DNA of 64,000 nt from CAZPXZ01 sp965221505 (GCA_965221505.1 CBDCSI010000001.1:1240001-1304000), one strand, 5' to 3'. Positions 42,108 to 51,284 are shown, counted from the stretch's first letter. Translations and numbers: made by a program. The notes: generated from the sequence alone by a model not told the origin.

Positions 42108-44210
42108 CTACGGCCAGTCCGGCGACAGTTCCGTGCGCTCCTGACGCCAGGGCATGGCGTCCGGATCGCGCTCGGGCGCGTCCAGCTCTTCGGCGTAGCG
42201 GCGGCCGGCGTGGACGGCATGGGCGATCGTCGCCGGAACTTCCGCGTCGCCGATCGCGACGACGCTTTCGATTCCGGCGTCGGCCCAGTCCCCGCGCCGT
42301 GCGCGAAGTTCGAGAAGCAGCGATTCGTTCGGCAGGCGGCAGGTGACCAGCACGGCGGCGTCGACCGCGATTCGGGTCTCGCGGGACGTGTACGCGCATG
42401 CCAACACCGCCTCGTCCGCGCCGAGCCGGGCGAGGTTGCGCGCGGTGCGGACCTCCACCCGTCTCTCCAGGAGGCGCGTCTGGATGCGGGCCTGTTCCAG
42501 GGTCGCGCGAGTCCAGGTCGCCACCTCGCTCGCCGGCGTCGCGAACACGACCCGGCAGCCCCGATCGACGAGGAGTTCAGCGATTGCGCTGCCCATGTAG
42601 TAGTGGTCGTCGTCCCAGACCAGCACGCGGGCGCCGGCAGCGGGGCCCTTTCCGTCCAGAAGGTCGTCGGGGGTGAACGCCACCGCGCCTGCGTCGGTCG
42701 GCACCGCGTCGCGCCGCGCGTGCCCGATGCCGTCCCGGCGCCAGAACGCGCCGGTCGCAACGGCGATTCGCGGAAACCCGAAGGACAACGCCCCGTCGGC
42801 GTCCACCGGACTCGACCGGTAGACTTCGACGTTGGGCATGCGGCCGATCTGGCCGGTCCGGTAGTCGCGCACCCGGGCCCATGCGGAAAGGCCCGGAAGG
42901 CGGCATTCCCGGCTGACCCGTCCGCCGAGGGATTCCTCCGCTTCGGCGACGGTCACCGCGTAGCCGCGCCGGCCCAGCGACATCGCCGCCTCCAGACCGG
43001 CCGGTCCGCTCCCGACCACCAGCACCGGGCGGTCAGACTCCTTCGGCCGAATGCGCTCGGGATGCCAGCCCCGGCGCCACTCCTCGCCCATGGAAGGGTT
43101 CTGCGTGCAGCGCATCGGCACCATGGTGAAGTCGCCGCTCACGCAGATATTGCAGCCGATGCACTCGCGGATGTCCTCGACCCGCCCCTCCTCGATCTTT
43201 TTGGGCAGGAACGGGTCGGCGATCGACGGACGCGCGGCGCCGACGAAATCCACCAGGCCGCGGCGAACCATGGCGGCCATCCGGTCCGGCGAGGTGAACC
43301 GTCCGACGCCGACGACCGGCCTGGAGGTCAGCGTCTTCACGTTGGCGAGATACGGGTCCTGGTAGCCCTCCTCGGCGAAGCGCGACGAGACGCTGTCTTC
43401 CTCCCATCCCGCGAGCGTGACGTCCCAGAAATCCGGCAGGTCGCCGAGCGTCGAGATGACCTCCTCGATCTCCTGTCGCTCCAGTCCGCGGGGAAGCCCG
43501 ATTTCGGCCATGGAAATCCGGCATCCGATCGCCGCGCGCCCGGCCGCCTCGTCCACGGTGTCCTCGAGCGCCTCGCGCAGCAGGCGCGCCCGGTTCGCCA
43601 GGCTGCCGCCGTATTCGTCCGTCCGGTCGTTCCAGGCGCGGGAGAGAAAGTGGCTGAATATGCTCAGCGCATGGGCGGCGTACACGTACACCACGTCGAA
43701 GCCGGCCTGCAGCGAGCGGCGCACGGCGGCCCGGTGCCATCGGCGGAGATCCGCGATGTCGTCGCGGTCCATGCGGCGGGCCTGTACCGGCTCGTAGCTG
43801 AACGTCGCGACCGGCGTGTGCGAGGGGCCCACGGGCGTCTCGCGGGAGAACAGGTTCGGCGCGTTCATGCCGTTGTGGCAGAGCTCGATCCCGGCCAGCG
43901 CGCCCTCCGCCTGAACGGCCTCCGCCATGCGAACGAGCGCCGGAACGTCGCCGTCGTCCCAGAGCCGCGCCTCGATGAAGGGCGCGATCTCGCCGGAAGG
44001 GTGGATTTCCGCTTCCTCGGTGCAGACCACCGCCCAGCCGCCTTCCGCCTTGACGCCGCGCATCCGCGCATGGGCGCTCGGGTGCCGGTAGCCCATGCCG
44101 TTGCAGTGCGGCACCTGAAAGAACCGGTTGCGCGCGACCTTCGGGCCGATGCGGACCGGCTCGAACAGGATGTCGTAGCGCGGGTCGCGCCGGTTCGCGG
44201 TTTCAGCCAT
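42108..44210 (-). CDS. Trimethylamine/histamine dehydrogenase-like FMN/4Fe-4S oxidoreductase
   Basis: A 700-residue protein of the TMADH family: an old-yellow-enzyme-type TIM barrel, a CxxC iron-sulfur segment (CIGCNICVSG, then MRCTQNPSMGEEWRRGWHPE) and a C-terminal ADP/FAD-binding pair of domains (VLVVGSGPAGLEAAMSLG). VPHC36 matches the cysteine that covalently holds 6-S-cysteinyl FMN. By recall alignment, TMADH Tyr60 corresponds to E66 here and Trp355 to an Asp, while Trp264 is kept (GWEEDS); loss of the aromatic bowl argues against trimethylamine and is closer to histamine dehydrogenase. Neighbours suggest a primary amine or polyamine-like substrate. The ATG overlaps the upstream gene by eight bases. 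Confidence 0.88.
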   Translation of the reverse strand: MAETANRRDPRYDILFEPVRIGPKVARNRFFQVPHCNGMGYRHPSAHARMRGVKAEGGWAVVCTEEAEIHPSGEIAPFIEARLWDDGDVPALVRMAEAVQAEGALAGIELCHNGMNAPNLFSRETPVGPSHTPVATFSYEPVQARRMDRDDIADLRRWHRAAVRRSLQAGFDVVYVYAAHALSIFSHFLSRAWNDRTDEYGGSLANRARLLREALEDTVDEAAGRAAIGCRISMAEIGLPRGLERQEIEEVISTLGDLPDFWDVTLAGWEEDSVSSRFAEEGYQDPYLANVKTLTSRPVVGVGRFTSPDRMAAMVRRGLVDFVGAARPSIADPFLPKKIEEGRVEDIRECIGCNICVSGDFTMVPMRCTQNPSMGEEWRRGWHPERIRPKESDRPVLVVGSGPAGLEAAMSLGRRGYAVTVAEAEESLGGRVSRECRLPGLSAWARVRDYRTGQIGRMPNVEVYRSSPVDADGALSFGFPRIAVATGAFWRRDGIGHARRDAVPTDAGAVAFTPDDLLDGKGPAAGARVLVWDDDHYYMGSAIAELLVDRGCRVVFATPASEVATWTRATLEQARIQTRLLERRVEVRTARNLARLGADEAVLACAYTSRETRIAVDAAVLVTCRLPNESLLLELRARRGDWADAGIESVVAIGDAEVPATIAHAVHAGRRYAEELDAPERDPDAMPWRQERTELSPDWP

Positions 44211-45234
44211 CCAGGAAGCCCTCCAGCGTGTTGACGACGTTCGTGCCGATCTCGGCCACCGCGTAGCCGCCCTCCATGACGAACAGGGTCGGCAGCCGAA
44301 GTCCGGCGACGGCGCCGCCGCAGCGGGCGAAGTCGGCGCTCTCGAGGCGGAAGAAGGAGATCGGATCCTCTCGATAGGCGTCGACGCCGAGCGACACCAC
44401 CAGCGCGTCGGGCGCGTAGTCGCGGATGCGCCCGAGCGCGTCCTGCAGCGCTTCGCCCCATCGGCTCCAGGCCGTGCCGGGCGGAAGGGGATAGTTGCGG
44501 TTGTATCCTTCGCCCGGGCCGACTCCGGTCTCGTCCGCGCCGCCGAGAAAATACGGAAACGCGTATAGCGGGTCGCCGTGGATCGAAAGGAACAACGCGT
44601 CGGCGCGGTCCTCGAAGACGGACTGCGTGCCGTTGCCGTGATGGAAGTCCACGTCGAGCACCGCCACCCGTGCGGCGCCGCCGGCCAGGAACGCCTCGGC
44701 GGCGATCGCGGCGTTGTTGAGGAAGCAGTAGCCGCCGAACATGTCGCGCGGGGCGTGGTGGCCGGGCGGGCGGCAGAGGGCGAAGGCGGCGTCGGCGCCG
44801 CCGGCGACGATCGCCTGGGCCGAGAGCGCTACGTCCTTCGCCGCCAGCGACGCCTCCCAGGTTCCCTCGCTGATCGAGGTTTCGCTCGCCAGGCAGTAGT
44901 AGCCGATCCGACCGTCGATCTCTTTCGGCGGCGCCGCGCGCGGCATTCTGCGGGAAGGCCAGCAGGTCGCGATCGCTTCGCCCTCGTAGCCGGCCGCGCT
45001 CCACTCCGCCCAGCAGGTCTCGAGAAACGCGAGATAGTCGGCGTCGTGCACGCGTCGCACCGGCTCCGTCCCGAACGCTTCGGGTTCGAGGATTTCGCCC
45101 AGACGGCGCGCGCGGATTTCGTCGAGGATGCGGTCCATTCGTTCCGGACGCTCGAAGGGCGGCACCAGTCGGCCGCCGTAGAGTTCGGTCCTGGCGTCGC
45201 GCAAGCGGTGCCGCTCGGTGTATACGGTTTTCAT
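44203..45234 (-). CDS. Acetylpolyamine amidohydrolase (class II histone-deacetylase-like)
   Basis: A 343-residue arginase/deacetylase-fold zinc hydrolase. Motifs are CRPPGHHAPRDMFGGYCFLNN with the tandem histidines, LDVDFHHGNGTQ with Asp and His zinc ligands, SLGVDAYREDP with the third zinc ligand, and MEGGYAVAEIG with the glycine loop. The N-terminal HRLRDARTELYGGRLVPPFERPERM resembles bacterial acetylpolyamine deacetylases. It sits directly downstream of a polyamine-type ABC importer and upstream of an amine dehydrogenase, which supports deacetylation of N-acetylated polyamines as the first catabolic step. Confidence 0.88.
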   Translation of the reverse strand: MKTVYTERHRLRDARTELYGGRLVPPFERPERMDRILDEIRARRLGEILEPEAFGTEPVRRVHDADYLAFLETCWAEWSAAGYEGEAIATCWPSRRMPRAAPPKEIDGRIGYYCLASETSISEGTWEASLAAKDVALSAQAIVAGGADAAFALCRPPGHHAPRDMFGGYCFLNNAAIAAEAFLAGGAARVAVLDVDFHHGNGTQSVFEDRADALFLSIHGDPLYAFPYFLGGADETGVGPGEGYNRNYPLPPGTAWSRWGEALQDALGRIRDYAPDALVVSLGVDAYREDPISFFRLESADFARCGGAVAGLRLPTLFVMEGGYAVAEIGTNVVNTLEGFLDG

Positions 45235-45287
45235 GGCGTCGGGCCCGCGCCCGGCCGAGTCCGGCCGGGCGCGGCACTGGAACCGGC

Positions 45288-46334
45288 CTACTTCAGGAGG
45301 TTGGTCCAGATGCGGTCGTAGAGTCGCACGACCTCCTCGCCGCAGGGCGGGACGAACTCCGGCGTCGGCGCGCTATCCGGCGGATTCAGTTCGTACGCGG
45401 TCGCGAGTTCCGGCAGCAGGTGCTCTTCCGTTCCCATGACGCCGGCGGTGTAGCGGGCGAAATTCGTCAGCGCCGCCGCGTTCTCGGGGTCGAGCATGAA
45501 GTTCAGGAAGAGCTTCGCGTTCTCGAGATTCGGCGCGTCCTTGAGGATGACCAGATTGTCCATCCACGCGGTCAGCCCCTCGCGGGGATAGGCGTAGCGC
45601 AGGCTCGGACGCTCGGCGCGGGCGCGCATTCCGAAGCCGTTCCAGATCATGCCGACCGCGGCGTCGCCGGAGACCAGCACCTCCTTCGCGCCGTCGGAGT
45701 TGAACGAGAGCCAGTGGTCCTTGGCCCCGACCAGGAGGTCGTTGAGCTCCTTGAGCTGCTCCCGGTCGCTGTTGCAGCGGTCGTGACCGAGGTAGCGCAA
45801 CCCTGCGTTCAGCACGTCGTTCACGTCCTTCAGCACGTTGATCCGGCCCTGCACCTCCGGCGGGGGGTCGAACAGCATGGCGAGCGTGTCGATGTCTCCG
45901 CCGTAGCGGTCGGTGTCGACCATGAACGCGGTCGTGCCCCACTGGTAGGGGATCGAGTAGGACCGGCCGGGATCGAAATACACGTCCACCCACGCCGGAT
46001 CCATGTGGCGGAAGTTCTCCAGCTGGTTCGGTTCGCTCCGCTCGAGGAATCCCTCCTGGGCGAGGATGGCGACCATGTAGTCGCCGGGCACCGCGACGTC
46101 GTAGCCGGTGACGCCGGATTGCAGCCGGGCGAGCAGGGTCTCGTTGGAGTCGTAGGTGTCCATGGTCACCTCGACGTCGTATTCGGCCGAGAACTTGTCC
46201 AGCAGCTCCTGCGGCATGTAGTCGAACCAGTTGTAGATCCGGAGCGAACCGGCTGCGGACGCCGGCGCTGCGGCGAGCGCCGCGACGGCCAGCGCGGCCG
46301 CGACCGGCGCCAGCCAGGGGAGGGGTAGTTTCAT
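45288..46334 (-). CDS. Polyamine-type ABC transporter substrate-binding protein (PotD/PotF-like)
   Basis: A 348-residue periplasmic binding protein. It has a signal peptide with cleavage after APASAAG, then LRIYNWFDYMPQELLDKFSAEY, the classic PotD/PotF opening, DTYDSNETLLARLQSG, and YDVAVPGDYMVA. The C-terminus LYDRIWTNLLK is also family-typical. AAGGAGAACACGAA precedes the ATG. It delivers a cationic ligand to the two permeases encoded upstream. Gene order ATPase-permease-permease-binding protein matches potABCD. Confidence 0.93.
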   Translation of the reverse strand: MKLPLPWLAPVAAALAVAALAAAPASAAGSLRIYNWFDYMPQELLDKFSAEYDVEVTMDTYDSNETLLARLQSGVTGYDVAVPGDYMVAILAQEGFLERSEPNQLENFRHMDPAWVDVYFDPGRSYSIPYQWGTTAFMVDTDRYGGDIDTLAMLFDPPPEVQGRINVLKDVNDVLNAGLRYLGHDRCNSDREQLKELNDLLVGAKDHWLSFNSDGAKEVLVSGDAAVGMIWNGFGMRARAERPSLRYAYPREGLTAWMDNLVILKDAPNLENAKLFLNFMLDPENAAALTNFARYTAGVMGTEEHLLPELATAYELNPPDSAPTPEFVPPCGEEVVRLYDRIWTNLLK

Positions 46335-46368
46335 TTCGTGTTCTCCTTGAACGGTGGGTGACGGGAGC

Positions 46369-47199
46369 CTACTCGTGCGCCAGGCCCGCGCGCCGGTTGC
46401 GCGGTCGCGCTCCGGCCCGGCCGACGAGGTAGGAGACGGATACGAACAACGCCGACACGCCGAGAAGGAGCGTCGATACCGCGTTGATCTCCGGCGTGAA
46501 GCCGGTCCGAACGAGGCCGTAGATGGCCAGGGGCAGCGTGGTGGCCCCGGGACCCGCGACCATGTTGGTGATGATGAAGTCGTCGAGCGAGATGATGAAC
46601 GCCAACAGGAAGCCGGAGATCACGCCGGGGGCCAGCATCGGCAACAGCACGTGGCGGAAGGCCGCCCAGCGCCCGGCGTACAGGTCGCGCGCCGCTTCTT
46701 CGTAGTCGGCCTCGATGCCCTCGAGGCGGGCGGCGATCGGAAGGTAGGCGAAGGGAATGCAGAACACGATATGCGCGACCAGGATCGAGCCGAGGCCCAG
46801 GGTGAATCCGATCATCACGAAGAACACGAGCGATGCAACCGCCGACACGATCTCCGGGATCATCAGCGGCAGGTTGATCAGTCCGAACACCGCGTCCCGC
46901 CCGCGAAACCGGCGGCCCCGCGCGATCGCCAGCGCCGCCGAGGTGGCGATCGCGGTGGCGGCCGAAGCGGCGCCGACCGCGATCAGCAGGGAATTTCGGG
47001 TGGCGAGCTGGATGGCCGGGTTGGACACCGCCTTCGCGTACCAGTCGAGGCTGAAGCCGCCCCACACGGTGATCGACCGGATTTCGTTGAAGGAATAGAT
47101 GGCGATGACGAGGAGCGGCGCGTAGAGGAGGGTCATGCAGGCCCAGGTCATCCCCCGGAAGCCGGGGTAGCGGCGGAGGTCGGGCGCGGACGCGTTCAC
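46369..47199 (-). CDS. Polyamine-type ABC transporter permease (PotC/PotI-like)
   Basis: A 276-residue inner-membrane permease with six predicted helices. The ATPase-coupling EAA loop reads YEEAARDLYAGRWAAFRHVLLP, followed by LAPGVISGFLLAFIISLDDF, a signature of PotC/PotI. It begins at a GTG overlapping the preceding permease stop (GTGA). The binding-protein gene follows after 34 bases. Confidence 0.92.
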   Translation of the reverse strand: MNASAPDLRRYPGFRGMTWACMTLLYAPLLVIAIYSFNEIRSITVWGGFSLDWYAKAVSNPAIQLATRNSLLIAVGAASAATAIATSAALAIARGRRFRGRDAVFGLINLPLMIPEIVSAVASLVFFVMIGFTLGLGSILVAHIVFCIPFAYLPIAARLEGIEADYEEAARDLYAGRWAAFRHVLLPMLAPGVISGFLLAFIISLDDFIITNMVAGPGATTLPLAIYGLVRTGFTPEINAVSTLLLGVSALFVSVSYLVGRAGARPRNRRAGLAHE

Positions 47200-48107
47200 C
47201 GGGCCCCCGCGGCGCGACGCTGGGCGCGCACGAACAACAGCAGCGCAGCCATCACGAAGACGAGCAGGATGATCGCGGCGGCCGCCCCGAAGGGCCAGTT
47301 GCGCGATCCCTGAAATTGCAGGGCGATCAGGTTGCCGATCATCAGGTTCTTGCCGCCGCCGAGCAGGTCGGGCGCCAGGAACGCGCCGAGGCTCGGAACG
47401 AAGACGAGCAGGCAGCCGGCGATCACGCCCGGGCGGACGGCGGGAAGCAGCACGCGCCAGAGGGCCGCCCAGCGGCCGGCGTAGAGGTCCCGCGCGGCCT
47501 CCATCTGCCCGAAGTCGAACCGCTCGATCGCCGCGTAGATCGGCAACACCATGAAGGGGAGGTAGCTGTAGACGAGGCCGACTCCGATGGCGAAGTCCGT
47601 GTAGGCGATCCTGACGGGCGCGTCGACGACGCCGATCGCCTGCAGAGCCGCGTTGAGCGGTCCCTCGTCGCGCAGGATGAACAGCATCGAGATCGTGCGG
47701 ATGAGCAGGTTCACCCAGTAGGGCACGGTGATCAGGAAAACCCAGGCGGTGCGGGTCGCTTCCGGGCGCGTCGCGATGAAATAGGCGGTCGGAAAGCCGA
47801 TCAGGAAACACGCGACCATCGCCGCCAGCGCCTGCAGGAAGGACCGTCCGTAGATCAGCAGGTAGGCGTCGGAGAAGACGAACGCCTCGGTGAAGAGGTC
47901 CCGCTCGAACAGGAACTGGACGTAGGCGGCGGCGGAGAACTCCCATACGACCCCGCCGTATGCGCCGGGGGTGAGAAAGGAATACACCGCGATGACGCCG
48001 ATCGGCGCCACGAGAAAGAAGCCGATGACCAGTACGGCCGGCGCGATCAGCCACAGGTTCGCGAAGTCCGCCTTTCGCGCTCCGGCTCCTGTCGCTGCGG
48101 CGGCCAT
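47196..48107 (-). CDS. Polyamine-type ABC transporter permease (PotB/PotH-like)
   Basis: A 303-residue permease with six helices starting near residue 20 (LWLIAPAVLVIGFFLVAPIG). The EAA loop is MEAARDLYAGRWAALWRVLLP, and LVFVPSLGAFLAPDLLGGGK is characteristic of PotB/PotH. The ATG at 48107 lies eight bases after the ATPase gene stop. Confidence 0.92.
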   Translation of the reverse strand: MAAAATGAGARKADFANLWLIAPAVLVIGFFLVAPIGVIAVYSFLTPGAYGGVVWEFSAAAYVQFLFERDLFTEAFVFSDAYLLIYGRSFLQALAAMVACFLIGFPTAYFIATRPEATRTAWVFLITVPYWVNLLIRTISMLFILRDEGPLNAALQAIGVVDAPVRIAYTDFAIGVGLVYSYLPFMVLPIYAAIERFDFGQMEAARDLYAGRWAALWRVLLPAVRPGVIAGCLLVFVPSLGAFLAPDLLGGGKNLMIGNLIALQFQGSRNWPFGAAAAIILLVFVMAALLLFVRAQRRAAGAR

Positions 48108-48114
48108 GCGGCGG

Positions 48115-49239
48115 TCAGGCGGGGAAGAACCGGGCCGCGCCGGCGTCCGCGAAGATCGAGGCGGGGCTGCCCGGTCCCGCCGCCGCGCCGGCTTCGTGCG
48201 CGTTCTGGACCCGGACGGAGACTTCGGCGCCGCCGACGAGGCGGGCGACGTATTCCGTGTCCGTGCCGAGGTAGACGGCGCGTTCCACGACGCATGCCAG
48301 GCCGCCGGCCTCCTCCGCCCTTGCGAGGCGCATGCGCTCGGGACGGACGCAGACATGCCCGCGATCGCCGGCGTCGACGCCTTCGCGGGGCAGGCAGAGC
48401 ATGGCGGCGCCGGCGCCGAGGTCGCACTCGACGCCGTCCGCGCCGCTCCGTCGCACCGTCGCCTCGATCAGGTTGGTCTGGCCGATGAAGTCCGCCACGA
48501 ACCGATTGACCGGCGCGTCGTAGATCTCCTGCGGCGTTCCGACCTGCTGCACCGCGCCGCCCGACATCACGGCGATCCGGTCCGACATGGTCAGCGCCTC
48601 TTCCTGGTCGTGGGTGACGAACACGAAGGTGATGCCGGCCTCCTCCTGGATGCGCTTGAGCTCGATACGCATGTTCTGCCGCAACTTCAGGTCGAGCGCC
48701 GAGAGCGGCTCGTCGAGCAACAGGACTTTCGGGGCGGGCGCGAGGGCGCGCGCGAGGGCGACGCGCTGCTTCTGGCCGCCCGAGAGTTGCGCCGGGCGCC
48801 GGTCGGCGAATTCGCGGAGATGCACCAGCGCCAGCATCCGCTCCGCTCTCTCGGCCGCCTCCGCCCGCGGCCTCCGCAGCATGCGCAGCCCGAAGGCGAC
48901 GTTGTCCGCGACGCTCAGATGCGGAAACAGCGCGTATTGCTGGAACACCGTATTGATCGGCCGGCGGTTCGGGGGAAGATGTCCGATCTCGTCGCCGGCG
49001 AGAAGGATCCGGCCCGAAGTCGCCGCGTCGAAGCCGGCGATCAGGCGCAACAGCGTCGTCTTGCCGCATCCCGACGGCCCGAGAATGGTGAAGAATTCGT
49101 TGTCGCGGATCCCGAAGGAAACGCCGGCCAGCGCCTCGACTGCGTCATGCCCCTCGCCGAACGTCTTCGCGACGTTGCGGATGTCGACCATCGGGGGCGG
49201 GCGGTCCTGCGACAATCGCGAACTCCGTTGCGGACTCAT
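48115..49239 (-). CDS. Polyamine-type ABC transporter ATP-binding protein (PotA/PotG-like)
   Basis: A 374-residue ABC ATPase. Walker A is GPSGCGKTT, the Q-loop FQQYALFPHLSV, signature LSGGQKQRVALARAL, Walker B LLLDEPLSALD and the H-loop FVTHDQEEAL. The C-terminal 110 residues form a TOBE regulatory domain (FIGQTNLIEATV; VCVRPERMRL). Two starts are plausible: 49239 and an in-frame ATG 16 codons further on (MVDIRNVAKTFG). It is the first gene of the seven-gene minus-strand operon. Confidence 0.93.
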   Translation of the reverse strand: MSPQRSSRLSQDRPPPMVDIRNVAKTFGEGHDAVEALAGVSFGIRDNEFFTILGPSGCGKTTLLRLIAGFDAATSGRILLAGDEIGHLPPNRRPINTVFQQYALFPHLSVADNVAFGLRMLRRPRAEAAERAERMLALVHLREFADRRPAQLSGGQKQRVALARALAPAPKVLLLDEPLSALDLKLRQNMRIELKRIQEEAGITFVFVTHDQEEALTMSDRIAVMSGGAVQQVGTPQEIYDAPVNRFVADFIGQTNLIEATVRRSGADGVECDLGAGAAMLCLPREGVDAGDRGHVCVRPERMRLARAEEAGGLACVVERAVYLGTDTEYVARLVGGAEVSVRVQNAHEAGAAAGPGSPASIFADAGAARFFPA

Positions 49240-49476
49240 GCGGACGCAAGCATAGTCCCACGGTCCAATTCGACAACCGCAGCGGGCCGGCCCCGAGGGT
49301 CGTCGCTTCCCACGCGCAAGGCGGCGGAAGACGGCGCCGCCCGTTTCCGCGCGGGCAGGGGGCGAATCGGGCCGCTCCCGGAGGATGGGCATGCGCCGGG
49401 CGAGCGTCGGTTGCGCGGGCGATTCGCCCGCCCGGACGCCGCTCCAGGGGCGGTTTTCGGCCTTCGCGGCACAGGC

Positions 49477-49505
49477 TTGACAGCAAATTTGGTCAGCATT
49501 ACTTT
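49477..49505 (+). promoter_or_regulatory. Sigma70-like promoter upstream of amtB
   Basis: Perfect TTGACA at 49477, a 17-base spacer and TACTTT at 49500. The surrounding AT-rich stretch stands out against the GC-rich background. Confidence 0.6.
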
Positions 49506-49511
49506 CTTATG

Positions 49512-49522
49512 ACGCAGTGCAA
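49512..49522 (+). promoter_or_regulatory. PhaR-like operator at the promoter start site
   Basis: ACGCAGTGCAA, two mismatches from the palindrome TTGCA-N-TGCAA found at the phasin genes, placed about seven bases after the -10, where a repressor would block initiation. Confidence 0.45.
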
Positions 49523-49698
49523 CATGAAACGGCTTTTCCGCCTTGACTGAATCGAGCGACGTGAGCTTTTCGAACTCGTTCGCCCCTCCGGCGTTCCGGG
49601 CGCATTGTCCGAAACCGCAAGCACAGCCGACACGTTCGCCGGACTCGGTTCGCTCCCGAGATCCGCGAGCGAATCGTGCCCGGCGTCGGGAGACTGTG

Positions 49699-49709
49699 AT
49701 GCACTGCAA
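49699..49709 (+). promoter_or_regulatory. Second PhaR-like box in the amtB leader
   Basis: ATGCACTGCAA, one mismatch from TTGCA-N-TGCAA, 187 bases downstream of the first box and followed by CAATTT. Confidence 0.4.
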
Positions 49710-49903
49710 CAATTTCAGGTGGGCACCCGCTGCGCTCCGTTCGCGTCTCGCCGCTTCGGCACCGAACGGACGAGCCGGCGCGAGACCCCCTCGGCACGAC
49801 GCCGGGCGCCGCGGAAGCTGGCGCAGCGCAGGCGGCGCAAACGTTCCGGCAGGGATGCCGGATTGACGCGTAAATCGTAGGAAGAACAAGGAGACCGAAC
49901 ATC

Positions 49904-51232
49904 ATGACGAGCAAGCGAGCCGCGGTTGCGGCCAGCGGAATCATACTGGCGTTTCCCGGCGTGGCCCTGGGGCAGGACGCGACGACGGGAGTTTCGCCGG
50001 AATCCACCTTCGTGTTCAACAGCCTGTTGTTCCTGGTAGGCGGATTCCTTGTCATGTGGATGGCGGCCGGGTTCACGATGCTGGAGACCGGCTTCGTTCG
50101 GACGCGGAACGCCGCGGCACAGTGCCTCAAGGGCGTGGGCATCTACGCGATCTCGACCCTGACGTATTTCGTCCTCGGCTATTCCCTGATGTATCCGGGG
50201 GACGGCTGGGTCATGGACGGCGTTCTGGGGGCGTTCGCCTGGACGTCGCTGCCGGGCCCGGGCGCGACCGCCGAAGTCGAGGACGTCACGTACGCCTCCG
50301 TCGGGTCCGACTTCTTCTTTCAGCTCGTGTTCTGCGCCACTACAGCGTCCATCGTTTCGGGCGCCATCGCCGAGCGCATGCGGGTCGGGGCCTTCCTGGT
50401 ATTCACCGTGGTCCTCACGGCGCTGATCTATCCGATCCAGGCGTCCTGGAAATGGGGCGGCGGATGGCTCGACGACTTCGGGTTCCTGGATTTTGCCGGT
50501 TCCACCATCGTCCACTCGGTCGGCGGCTGGGCGGCGCTGACCGGAGTCCTGATCGTGGGCGCGCGCAGCGGGAAGTTCGGCCGCGGCGGGCGGATCAATC
50601 CGATCCCGGCGTCCAACCTTCCGCTCGCGACCCTCGGCACGTTCATCCTGTGGCTCGGCTGGTTCGGGTTCAACGGCGGTTCGCAGCTGGCCATGGGGAC
50701 GCTCTCGGACGCTTCGGACGTGAGCCGGATTTTCGCCAACACCAACAACGCGGCCGCTGCCGGCGCGGTGATCGTGATGCTGATCACGCGCTTCCGCTAC
50801 GGGCGTATCGACCTGACCCTGGTGCTGAACGGGGCCCTGGCGGGGCTGGTCGCCATCACGGCCGAACCGCTTACGCCGAGCCTCTGGGAATCCGCTCTCA
50901 TCGGCGCGATCGGCGGGGCGATCGTCGTGCTCTGCGTGCCGATTCTCGACCGGCTGAAGATCGACGACGTCGTCGGCGCCATACCGGTCCATCTCGTTGC
51001 CGGCATCTGGGGCACCCTGGCGGTTCCGATCACCAATCCGGATGCCAGCGTCTACCAGCAACTCGTCGGAATCCTGGTCATCTTCTCGTTCGTCGTGCCG
51101 ACCAGCGCCGCCGTCTGGATGGCGATCCGGGCGACCATCGGGCTCCGGGTGTCGGAAGAAGAGGAACTGACCGGGATCGACGGCGCGGAACTCGGATTGC
51201 AGGCCTATCCGGAGTGGACGGCCTCGAGCTGA
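49904..51232 (+). CDS. amtB: Ammonium transporter
   Basis: A 442-residue Amt/Mep/Rh family channel. A signal-like N-terminus (AVAASGIILAFPGVALGQ) precedes about eleven membrane helices. The twin pore histidines occur in TIVHSVGGWAALTG and in IPVHLVAGIWGTLA; FNGGS and NTNNAAAAG are also typical. AAGGAGACCGAACATC precedes the ATG. No glnK PII gene is adjacent, unlike the usual glnK-amtB pair. It takes up ammonium, and would fit with the upstream amine-degrading operon that releases ammonium. Confidence 0.95.
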   Translation: MTSKRAAVAASGIILAFPGVALGQDATTGVSPESTFVFNSLLFLVGGFLVMWMAAGFTMLETGFVRTRNAAAQCLKGVGIYAISTLTYFVLGYSLMYPGDGWVMDGVLGAFAWTSLPGPGATAEVEDVTYASVGSDFFFQLVFCATTASIVSGAIAERMRVGAFLVFTVVLTALIYPIQASWKWGGGWLDDFGFLDFAGSTIVHSVGGWAALTGVLIVGARSGKFGRGGRINPIPASNLPLATLGTFILWLGWFGFNGGSQLAMGTLSDASDVSRIFANTNNAAAAGAVIVMLITRFRYGRIDLTLVLNGALAGLVAITAEPLTPSLWESALIGAIGGAIVVLCVPILDRLKIDDVVGAIPVHLVAGIWGTLAVPITNPDASVYQQLVGILVIFSFVVPTSAAVWMAIRATIGLRVSEEEELTGIDGAELGLQAYPEWTASS

Positions 51233-51284
51233 TACGCAGTCGAGAAGAGCGCCCGGGCCGGTCCCGGGCCCGATCGATCGACGT

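Larger units (their letters stand above)
49240..49903. other. Long regulatory region between the ABC operon and amtB
   Basis: About 660 bases with no recognised gene. It contains a good sigma70-like promoter (49477-49505) reading toward amtB, a PhaR-like box at its expected start site (49512) and a second box at 49699. A transcript from this promoter would have a leader of about 390 bases. After the first box the frame ATGAAACGGCTTTTCC encodes only eight residues. Confidence 0.5.

Noticed and set aside
49524..49550. Short frame MKRLFRLD after the first PhaR-like box as a leader peptide gene
   Set aside because: Only eight codons, no ribosome-binding site, and the following frames are motif-free.
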